Source of the DNA: Siderastrea radians
Lineage: Eukaryota; Cnidaria; Anthozoa; Scleractinia; Rhizangiidae
Assembly: GCA_964017195.1 (NCBI GenBank)
Contig: OZ024894.1
Coordinates: forward strand, 2,869,847 to 2,933,846
DNA: 64,000 nucleotides
Direction of reading: 5' to 3'
A program made the position numbers and the translations under genes. This document shows positions 36,301-48,300 of this stretch, piece after piece. Position 1 is the stretch's first letter. Every line of letters begins with the position of its first letter. Below the pieces are notes generated by a model that ran no database searches, was not told the origin of the DNA, and saw nothing but the letters and a program-made list of their open reading frames with translations.

Positions 36301-39300
36301 CACATGTACAAGTAATATTTTCGAAGCCAGCTTTCCAAATTAAACAAACAAGCAGACATGCAAACCGTAAGTACTAACTTTTGTTTAACTAGATCAACAA
36401 AACGTAATGTTTTGATATGCACCTTCACAAGTTCTACCATCAGCACTGAGGTTGTAGCCTGCAATACATGAACAGCGGTAACTTCCATCGGTATTGCGGC
36501 ATAACTGGTCACAGAGATGACTTCCCACACATTCGTCTACGTCTGTGACAAACAAAAAAGTTAAGAGGTATTGTTGTTTGTTTCCCAGCTCTGCATTTTT
36601 TTCGTGATTATAAATCGCTTGATGTGTTAAAAGGTTAATAGTTTAAACTCTATTTTAAACTCTATAAATATGAAAAAATTTAGAAACATGCAGAGCTGTT
36701 AGAAGAGAAAATGTTTCACATAGGTGCCGGTACATGGATTATAGAGCTCTATAATCCATGTACCGGTACCTATGTGACACATTTTCTCGAGCATGAGTCT
36801 AAAACAGAAATACTACATAATCAACAAGCCAAAGATGGCCTGGTTTGTGTGTGTGCGTATGTGCATCTAACTACGGCATCTACATAATTATGAAATTACT
36901 GTTGCACTGTAATCAGGAAAGGGGGTCTATTCTTCCTCCATGTCCCCTGAAAAAATTGCTTTGCTGCGTTATCAGCTGGTGCATGTTAGGACGCAGTATA
37001 CCTGTAATCAGTTTTCGCGATCATAATATATCACGTAGTTTTAGTCCGAAAAATGACCAATTTTAATTTCCGAAATAACTGCTAACATCTATCACAAAGC
37101 CAATATTCCTTTCATTTCTTTTTTATTCGTTTAAAATTTTCGTTTTTAAATTATAATTCTACACCACCAATCAATTTCAGCATTTTTAAAGTATATGGGT
37201 AAGATGTTAGATCTCAAAATCATACGCCTTGACGTTTCGTTATTGGTAACAGGCACATTTTTTCTTAGCTTTATTTAAACACATGACAGAAAACAACAGT
37301 ACATCTTATTAAAAAAAAAACTATGTTTACAAATGAGAATGGTCTGTTTTACATATAGCGTAGGAAATGGTTTTTTTTTCATTGGGTCAGACAGCACGTT
37401 TAGTGATGGAATAAGCTTTTTAAGTAGCGTCTCGTATACATGGCATTCAAATTTATTTTGGCACTTCCAAAGTGACGAAAAGTTCTCAAGTTGACCAACT
37501 TAATAACGCTACTTTCTGAGGACGTCGTATTACGTATAAAGGAGGACGATTGACTTATCCCAACATCTTTACGACTTGACTGAAATCCACTTGTATACAC
37601 AACTTTCGCATTTTTTGTTTTTACCTTTACAGTGTTTCTTGTTATACATAAGGGTGTACCCATCTCTACAAGAACAGTGAAAGCTTCCTTCGACATTGGT
37701 GCACTTTTGTTCACAGCCAGCGAGTGTAACTGTCTTTGTGGTGCCAGTTATATTTTGAGCGGCGCATTCGTCGATATCTGAAAAAAAATAATGTCATTAC
37801 TTTAGCATTTAATTTTCAAAACGTAGCGGCCTTTGGTCGGGCGACCGTTAATTAAGAGACGTTATTTAAAGAGGGTAAAACCTGACAGCTTTCGCTGATG
37901 GCCCTGTGACCCTCTGACTTAACGTTAATATGGAAGATCGAAGGGTCAGTTGTTCGAGGAAATATCTCAACATTCTCAAGTTGCTTCCTTGGACAGGACA
38001 CTTGCCTCCACATTGTCTCCCTCCACTCTGGTGTATAATTGGGTGCCTGCGAAAACATACTGGAAGTAACCCTGCGATGGACTGGTACTCCGTCCAGGAG
38101 AGCGTAACGTTACTCTCTTTTTGCTTCATTCTACAGAAGCTTTGGTCGCGACGGTCAGCTAGGCCCCAAGTGAAACTTTAAGTACTTCCACCTTTTATTC
38201 CTGATTAACTGGGAAAAACCCGATTACCGTGTAGCACTAAATTTTTGCGGGAGTATTTATTTTTCAGAGGCGCGATTTTTTGTGTTCGGCGTTTTGTGAT
38301 TGGGAAAGACTGTTTTTCTTGCTAGGGATAAACTTTTGCGATTTTCAGGAAGTCGTGTTCAATTCGAATTATAACATTTTCGGTTCTTATTCCAGTACAT
38401 GCAATCGAAATACAGGTGAAAACACGTCAGTTAATCAATTAAAAATGGAGTACCTTTAGACGATCCTCTTCTGTTAAGCTTCTGGCAGCTAAATACTTGT
38501 AGTGTACCGACCGCAATTTCGTTGTATGGACACCAACACGTTTTTGCATTACATGTAAAGTTGATGTTTGCATATAATCTCGACACTAAAGTGACTTTTG
38601 GCAAAGAATCTGTCTGCGGTAGCTTTTTTCCGGATAGTGAAAGAAAAAAAGCAAACATTTAGTGCCACACGGTATTTATAGCACTGTATAGCTTTGTTTA
38701 TTATAGTACTGCCCCAAATGCATTACTGGTCCATCGCAAGGCCGATTGCCTTCGGCGTCTTTCTCTTGGCTTAAGACAGAGGAGTCTGTGATTTATAGGA
38801 TAGGGCTGAAGAAAGCATAGAATGAAATTTCTTGCCCAAAAACACAACACGAGCAAATGATGACTAAAACACCAGCCCGACTTCCTCAAATCTAACATAC
38901 ACGTTGACCCCCGTTACCTGCGCATGTTATTTGATCGGCGTCCAACTTGTATCCCTGTGAGCAAGAGCAGACGTAACTACCAACAGTATTTACACACTCC
39001 TCTTGACAACCATGAAAAGTACTACACTCATCAATATCTGAAAAGAAAAGGGAGAAAATGAAACGCAGAGATAGATTTAAAAAAACTTTGGAAGATTTTG
39101 GTCGGTTGAGCAGACTATGCAAAGTAAACAGTGACAGAGGACACTGTAATTAAACAACAATGGATATCAAGTAAAAGGTCAAACGCAAAAGGTTGGCTGA
39201 TGTTGTGGAAGCCGTAGGCCGAAACAGCGGATTGGATGCATTATTTATAACAAACCAGAAAGGTAGACAACCTTTGGCCTAAGCTCTGATCGGAACCAGT

Positions 39301-42300
39301 CGACAATTAAAAAAAAAGTTAATTACACTTTAAAGGGATGAAAGAACTGTACAAAAAATGGAGCCAGAAAGACTTACCAATTAAGAATAGGTCATTTGCA
39401 CGATAGCGTCATTTGAATACAACTACCAGAATTGACTTCGCTTCCCCCTTTCTTATTAAAATTTTGTGACCCCAGTGAGGTTTAGATAACAATGACCCTA
39501 ATTTGCACCTGAAAAGAACAAACTGAAGGGTTCTGGTAGTTGTAGTCAAATGACGCCATCGTGCAAATGTCCTATTGGGAGCATCCAAATTTTCTGGCGA
39601 AAGAACAGAAGACTGATGAATAAAAGAATAGCTTGTCAGCTGAAAGAATGCCTGTGTGAGGGACGGATGACTGAGTTGATGGCCGGGGGATCGAACGTTG
39701 GTCACTTTTGAAGGCAAGTGTCTCTTCTATGTCTACAGACTAAATAGTAGCCCTTTAGTCAAACGGTGTTTTTACATCGAATTTAGAATAAATATGAACT
39801 GGAATACGTCATCAGCTTTGATATCATTGTAAGGAGACGACGGTACCTTTACTGTCTGCGATTTCATTTCAATTAATAATATATTTTTACCTAGTACTGT
39901 TTTTATCTACATAAACCATTGTCTTTGAAGATTTATTGATTCGGTGGCTAGAGTTAACGTACGTTTACAAATACTGATACAGAAAAACCTTGTAATGAAC
40001 CTTATGAAAATTAAAGTGCATACTGATTATCGTAGGGTATCATCTGTAACCTTAATGTGGTAACTTAGTAACTGGGAACATGCAAGAAGATTTCGATGAT
40101 CATCTGGTAAATTTATTGGCTCTTCAATGAAAAAATAGGTCACCGTGAAAACGTAGAAACACCAAGTACCAATTAGCGAAACCGAAAGCATTTCTTCCGA
40201 AACAGAAAGCACAATAAACATCGTGTACTATGGCTAGACGCAAAACATTTTAAGGGAAGTTTTGTTATGACTCCCGAAAATAATACCGCTGATATTTTTA
40301 AGACCCGCCTACACAGACACACCTAATCTCACAGCTATGTAACTTGTTCTGTGACTCTCCTTTAAGGAGGCTCGCAACAGTTTTTTTGGCCTTGGAGTGT
40401 ATCTTTTGAAGTCAAAATTTCGCATAGAAGATAACCTTCGATTTCCCTGATACTACACCACCTTTTCAACATATGATCAAAGTTTATTTTCTCGCTGGTC
40501 TCCTAGCAACAGCTGTCACCATAGCAACGGTAATGGACAACACCTCATTTTAAATAATGTTGAATATCTCGAAAACTAGTCAGACACTTTATGACGAAAC
40601 GTGAACTATTTGAACTACTCAACCTACACAACTTGTATGCGAAATTAGGGGAAAATCTGTAAGAGCGTTTTCTTGTAAATTATGATTCATTTTTTAAGGG
40701 CTGATTTTGGTCATTCCTGCAATTTTCTCCAATATTTCAAGAAAGATAAAACTTAACACTTTTTCTTTTCAGTTGAAGGATCTTTTATGATATCAAAACA
40801 TTCTTAATGTACATTGAGTTTCCTAGGTGGCTGCGATTTTAAGATATTTATATTTAAAAACTGCTAAAATGCAGCACAAATCAGCCAAAAAGTTCGTAGT
40901 TTGCATAAATAGAAATATTTCTAAATTGCCCTTATAGTTTTCTCTCTTAAACTGACTGCCGTTAGAATAATAATTCTTTTTTATGTTCCAGTGAGTTTTA
41001 AGCTGAATAAACATTTCTGTTATTAGATAAGAAGGCTGAATTTCGGTCAAGTTTCAGTCGTTTAACTTTCAACGAGCAACAGTTTTATTTTGTTTTTCCT
41101 GGTCTATTTTACGCTTATTCACGTTCAATGAATATTTATACACGCTTCGCTTGTGTCCTCTCGTGCATTTATAATTCCTTCTCATAATAATAAAAAATTG
41201 TCGTCCTCTGAACTTCTTCCTGGAGACTCTTTTCCATTACTCTTTAAATACTGACTGACGTTTAGAGCCACTGTTGTTCTACCTAAAGTGAAACTTGAAT
41301 TTGCACGAAAAAGTTTTTATTTCTCTGGTGCAAATATTTTTAATTCTTTACCTTTAAAAACTAGACAAACTAGCAGTAGGGTTTTATTTAGGCAGTCTTT
41401 AAACGAAGTATTTTTATAGGTTAAGTAAGCATAATTTAATAGATTTTTAACTTTTTACCTTTTATCCTTTTATATGATGTATTTTATTTTTATATTGTTA
41501 TATATATTTTTCTTTTACAGGACCCCTTTGATAACAGTACGCATGTACTGAAGGGCCATCCTGTTTAAAAATTCGTTATTATTATTATTATTATTATTAT
41601 TATTTGTAAGTACGGATTTAATTACACTGGGGCCGAAAAATGAAGAGAAACAAGCTCAGAAGACGAACACATATATTTCTTATTATGAGAAGGAATTATA
41701 AGCGCACGAGAGGACACAAGCGCAGAGTGTATAAATATTAATTGCACGTGAATAACCGTGAAATAGACCAGGAAAAACAAAATAAAACTGTTGCTCGTTG
41801 AAAGCTTAATAACGACTGAACTTGACCGAGATTCAGCCTTCTTATCTAATACCAGAAATGTTTATTCAGCCTAAAACTCACTGGAACATCAAAAAGAATT
41901 ATTATTCTAACGGCAATCAATTTAAGAGAAAAATCTGTAAGGGCAATTTAGAAATATTTCTATTTATGCAAATTACGAACTTTTTGGCTGATTTGTGCTG
42001 CATTTTAGCAGTTTTTAAATATAAATATCTTAAAATCGCAGCCACCTAGAAAGCTCAATGTACATTAAGAATGTTTTGATAACATAAAAGATCCTTCAAC
42101 TGAAAAGAGAAAATGTTAAGTTTTATCTTTCTTGAAATATTGGAGAAAATTGCAGGAATGACCAAAATCAGCCCGTAAAAAATGAATCATGATTTACATG
42201 AAAACGCTCTTACAGATTTTTCCCTAATTTCGCACACAAGTTGTGTAGGTTGAGTAGTTCAAATAGTTCAAGTTTCGTCATAAAGTGTCTGACTAGTTTT

Positions 42301-45300
42301 CGAGATATTCGACATTATTTAAAATGAGGTGTTGTCCATTACTGTTGCTATGGTGACAGCTGCTGCTAGGAAACCAGCGAGAAAATAAACTTTGATCATA
42401 TGTTGAAAAGGTGGTACAGTATCAAGGAAATCGAAGTTTATCTTCTATGCGAAATTTTGACTTCAAAACATACACTCCAAGGCCAAAAAAACTGTTGCGA
42501 GCCTCCTGAAGTACTAGGGCATGTGATCACAGTGTGAGACCTTCATTATGACTATTTTTAATGTAAAAGGCTTAAGAGGACCAAGATCCATCGGGACGTT
42601 AATATGTAACACGCAATTCTGCAATTGATTATCGCGTGATCAAAATAGCACAATATTAGTTAACATTATTAGATTATTGTTATCATTAAGCAAACCATAA
42701 AACAGGGCTTGTGCTCTGTGACAGTTGTTTTCTTTATATTAACCTTCCGCCGGTGAAGAACGACCACCGTACATTTAGAAATGACATCGAGAAAATGCCG
42801 ACGCAGCCTGTCGGCAGCTTCTCAGCTGTGCTCAATTACGACGATAAATGGGTTTGTTTCTTACTTTATTATTGTGTATGCTCCTATCCGTGGTACTATC
42901 ATGTGGATGTATACCTACCCGAACACGTTCTTTTGTTTCCGTCCAAAACGAAACCATCTTTGCATATACAACGATGACCTCCTATCAGATTTTGGCAGGT
43001 ACCATTATTTATGTCGCAGAAACCATTGCTATTAGCGCATTCATCAATATCTGACAAGCAAAGACATTGAAACCAACACTTTTAATTATTTTTTACCCAA
43101 ATCATGTTAACGTGGTTAATTTGCGTTTTCCGTCAACGTGGTGCCAAAGCCCTCTAGTAAATAGATGTTGCCTTACCATGAAAGTAAAACGAAACACACA
43201 AAAGATGATTTGCCTCCAATAAATACTAAGACCAGAATTTTCTGTGCGAAGTCCTTGTAATAACACTTTTAATAACAGTTCAAATAATAAATAAAAAATT
43301 AAAATAACACATGTAGGAAACAAGGAAAAACTGGACGTAAACTGTGTTCCCGCACTCGAGACTTTAGTAACGATTTCTGCCACCTACGTTTTATAGCTCT
43401 TATGGGAACTTTGTAATACAGTCGAAGCTCCCTTAAGCGGACACCCTCGGGAAACAGAAAAAGTGTCCGTAACTGGAACTGGCCGCTTACGGGAATGATC
43501 CTCGTAAGCGGCCAGGGGAGCTTGCACTGCTCGCATTAAACGTTAATAGAGAGATTTAACCGAGCCTAAAAGCGGAGCTCCACATTTTTTTTGCTAGTAC
43601 TTATTAATTTGTGAAAATATTGTCATTCAAGTCGTTAAATTAAAAAAGAGAGACAAACATTTATGTCCCCTCTGAGTATCGAGCCCGGCTCGCCGGCTCA
43701 ATACGCCGGCACGAACACCACTACGCCACGCTCACTAGCATTTCTTTCTTCAAGAAATTAATTTTACTACTTCTGTCTTTCCCGTGACAAGATGCTGACA
43801 CTCCCTCCTTGACCAGTTAAGTCACTGGTCAACTAATCTCCGAATATAGTCCCCATTGACAGCAGCCGCTCGTCTGGGCCTCCTGCCTTCATCCTGCAAT
43901 TGCTCATCATTGGTCACGACCTCCAGAGGAAACAGCCTTTGCACTGGTCTCTTGACAGTCATAGACCTTGCTCTTGGTAATAACCTTGATTACTGCCGCT
44001 CTCACGCAATTGTCTGCTCCGGGAATCAACTGCTCTACTATTCCAAGTCTCCACTGACTTGGGGGAAAGTAGTCTTCAAACACAGTAAACACATCTCCGA
44101 CTGATATGGCCATCCTGCTTTCAAGTCTGCTGACGATGAAAGTTCCTCAATTCTGTTACATACTCTCTACTCCATCATTTCCAGAAGTGCTCTAGTAGCA
44201 CCCCAAGTACCTCCTTCTTCTTGGAAGATCTTCAGATGATACTGCTTGGTTTATGGAATCCTGACTGTATGCTCTAACATTAGGTAAGGACAGGATTCGT
44301 CTTCCATACATCAAGTGGCTTGGCGTCAAAGGCTCTTCAGGGTCATGCAGGGACACATATGTCAAAGGCCTAGCGTTCAGTGTTCCTTCCACTTCAACCA
44401 GAACAGTATGCAGCTCGTCATAGTTAAGCCTTTCATTCCTCAAGGTCTTTTGCAAGCACCTCTTCAATTTCTGGATCATTCTTTCGAAAAAGCCACCCCA
44501 CTAGGATGCTCTGTCCACATTAAATCGGCAAGCAATCCTTCTACCAGCAAGGAATCTCTTAACGCTGGGATACGAAAACACCTTGCTCAAAACCTCTGCT
44601 GCAGACTTGAATGTTTTCGCATTGTCTGAAACAATGGTTTCTGGTACGCCCCTTCTAGCTGTGAGTCTTCGCAGACAACGGATAAACACGTCAGCTGTAG
44701 CAGGTTCCAAATGAACAGCTCTGGTTGAGCAGCACGTAAACAGGAGGACATACACTTTCTGCAACTCCGAATGATTCGATTCCTTAATGTACAGCGGTCC
44801 TGCATAATCCACTCCAAAATAAGTAAATGCAGGTTTCTGACTCAATCTAAATTCTAGGAGATCACCTTGAGGGGGTACTGTGTAGTCATGCCCTTCATAT
44901 CTGCAACGCACCGTGCAGCTAGCGAGAATCTTCTTCACTGAAATTGCCTCCCTCTTATGTTCCAATAACTTGTTCTCAGCTGGGCTAAGGTAGGTTCCAC
45001 CTTGTTGTGGTGCACTCTCTCATGGCCTTGCCTCACCAGCAAGGTTGAAATATGGTGGTCTCTCGGTAGGAATGCTGGAAATTTAGTCTCGAGTGGTAAA
45101 TCAGCATTGGAGATTCCTCCTTTACACCTCAACACCCCACTGTCATCTTCGTAAACACCAAACTCGCGTTCCAATTGATTGTAATTCGCTTGTGAATTCA
45201 TATTCTTCTGGAATCTTCTCAACCATTGTGTTTCGGCATTCGCAACTTCTTCTACTGTTAAGTAACCTTCACAGACAGTTCCCGCCCTCCTTTAGCATCT

Positions 45301-48300
45301 TTGTCTTAATCTACATATTTCTCACAGAATAACTGGTTACTCTTCAAGAGGCGACTTCTCCACGGGATCCCATGTCTGCTGGGTTCTCAATTCCCCATTG
45401 ATTCTTCAGTTACAGACCGAATTTCATTTACATGATTCTGGACAAACTGCTTTCATTCCTTGGAACCCCTTTATCCAGAAGATTGCCGTCTTGCTGTCCA
45501 GCCACAAGTGCGTCTCGTTAATTTGAATCCTTGGCTCCAATATTTCTTTCACTGAAGACACTAGTCTTGCTAGGATCACTCCGACAGCAACTCAAGTCTA
45601 GGGATAGATTGCCTTGATAGAGGTGCCACTCTGGTTTTGGATGAGAGCAAAACCGGTGATGTCCACTGCTTGCGTCAAGAAACAAGTACACTACCGCACA
45701 ATAGGCCTTCTCTGAAGCGTCCCCGAAACCATGAATGGTACAGGAGACAATCTCGTCCTCCAAGCCAGCATAGACACACCGCGGCACTAGTACTCGCTGC
45801 ATCTCTTGCAGGTCCTGAAGCCACCTCATCCACTCTCTCCAGGCTGCCTCTGGGAGTGGTGCATCCCAGTCAAACCTCTCCTGGCAAAGCATTTGAAACA
45901 AAACCTTCATCTGTACCAGAACTGGACTAAGTACTCCAAGGAGATCAAAGAAGCTTGAAGTGATCCTCAACAAATTTCTCCTGGTTGGCTTCAAATCCTC
46001 CGCGAGCTTCAGCAGTCCTTCAAATTTAGAAATGAACTCATCGGAAACACAGTCCCAACTAAGTCCCTGGACTTCAGGTTTCTCCAAGTGTCCCAGGGTG
46101 GTTTTTGCATAAGACGCTGTGTCTTCCATTACAGGGCACTTCTCGTCAATTCTGGTCTGCTCTCAAGCTGCTGAGGTAAATTAGAGATCCACTTTCTCAG
46201 GTTAAATCCACCTTCTAATAGATACTTCTTTGATTTCTAGTAAAGCGATAGACATTTCTCAAGATTTTTCTCTGCGGATACTAGTTCTCAACAAGTTCTC
46301 AACAAACTCTTACTAGATCTGCCTGGTACTAACTGATGTGGTGCTTCAGCGTAGCATTTAGAAGGAAAGGGCTGACATTGACACCGAATACAACACGGCA
46401 AAACCTGTACAGCACCAATCCTGGGTCATCTCGTTCTAAACTGTCAACCCAAAGAAATAGAAGGACGTCACGATCTTGATCACTAACTCTGATGTTGAAA
46501 AGGCTTTCTCAACGTCCGCTACAAGTCCAATCCTTTTTTCCCTGAACCGCAGGAGTGTCTTGAAAATCGTAGGGGTTAAGGCTGGCCCTGAATATAGACA
46601 GTCATTTAGACTTGGGCTATCAATAGTGGCCTTTGACGAGGCATCAAACACAACACGTCACTTGGTTGTCAGGGCATCCCTGTGCACCACCCCATGGTGA
46701 GTTAAATAATGCACCTTTCCAACATCTGAACATTTCGTACGGTCCACTTTCTCAATTATCCCACTCTGAAAATGTTCCTGAATAATGGAATCGTATTATC
46801 TTAAGATGTCTGGTTCTCTCCTAAGGCATTTCAATTGTGAGCTCAATCGCGCTACACTGTTCTCAAAGTTATCGGGAAGCAACTTGTGGTGCTCCTTCTA
46901 CGGTAAGTGCACTGAATACTTGCCGTTTTCAAAACTTAAATTTTTCTTGACAGCTTCATGGACTGTATCTCGGTCTAGTATGCCAACAGAATCCAAGTCT
47001 CATGGCCGCTGCAGATCCGTCCGCAGGGTATCTTCGGTTTCTCTCGAATCTATTCTCAATACATGAGTCGACGAAAACTGTATGCTTGACAGCCTCTCCT
47101 GGGGAAGGTTTTCAACCAGGCCGGAAAACACCAATCCCACTTTTGTTGAGACAGCGACGGGACCACCTTGACCTGACTCTTTCCCCCGTATTGCCTTGCC
47201 ATCGAAGAAATTCCAGATGTAGTCTGAACCAATCAACAAATCAATCTGCATTGGACCACCTTCAGAGCAAGTGTCAGCGAAATCAATGTCCCACAAGCAT
47301 GGATAGGTCTCCTTTACCCAGTGAAGGTCTTGGCCTTGTAAGTCACTACAAATACGAGGAACTAAGAAAGTATACAAAGTCATTTCAAAGCCTGTCTCTG
47401 GCTTAGTTAAGGCTAGTTCAATGAGATTAACTACTTGTAACTGCTGGTTCTGGTTACCAAATGTTGCAATCCTTAAGGTCTCTATCTTGATAGTCTCCAG
47501 TTTCAATGAATCCACAACTCTCTGGGAAACATACGACCTCTGAGCCCCAATGTCAAAAATAGCACGAACCTTTAAACTGTGGGTGGATCCCATTCCTTGC
47601 CCTGCGCGGTTTGAAGAAACGCATGAATTCCTGAGCTGACATGCATTGCAGGTGTGGAAATTTCAGGCACATGACATGCACCCTCCATTGCAAAATTGCC
47701 ATTGACACGTGATTTCTTACCATCACAAACAGCCAAATGATGACGGCTCTGGCATCCAAAACACTGAATTTTTGAGTCACAATTGCGGGCCACGTGTCCT
47801 CCGCGGCGCAAACAAATGAAACATCTCCCTTGCTTCTTCAGAATATCCTTCCTTTGCAATTGGTCAACATTTGTCACAACACGGCAATCAGACGCTCGGT
47901 GGGCTCCCTTGCAAAACAAACAGTTAAACTCCCCTCGGTTTCCGCTCAATAATGCACTCCCCGTTGGGCACGTTCTTTCAGTAGATAGGCGAATGTTACA
48001 GCGCTCACGGGCTTCCACTTCGGATTTAATGCCCTGAAGTACAGAGTCGAGCTTCCAGTCATCCTTGTGTTCCCGACTTATAGTATCAATCGTAACTCAT
48101 CCGGTAATTTTTACTTGAAAATCGGTATCGGTAAGGCACCATATTGATCTAATTCGATTCCAAGGGCCTGGAGTCCCCTCACTTGGATTTGCAATTTCGG
48201 TAACTTAGCAGAAACAGGTTGAGTTGAAACACCTGGATTACTCTGGAGCGGGTCGTTACATTCGTTTTCGCCGGTTTGGCATCGTTGTAATTTTACCAGA

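Noticed and set aside
38431..38658. Minus-strand frame with several cysteines and a possible GTACTC donor
   Set aside because: Its acceptors are phase 0, which does not fit between phase-1 EGF exons, and it has no EGF or sushi pattern.
40823..42049. A pair of identical 75-codon frames on opposite strands
   Set aside because: They are the two arms of an inverted-repeat element, not a duplicated gene.
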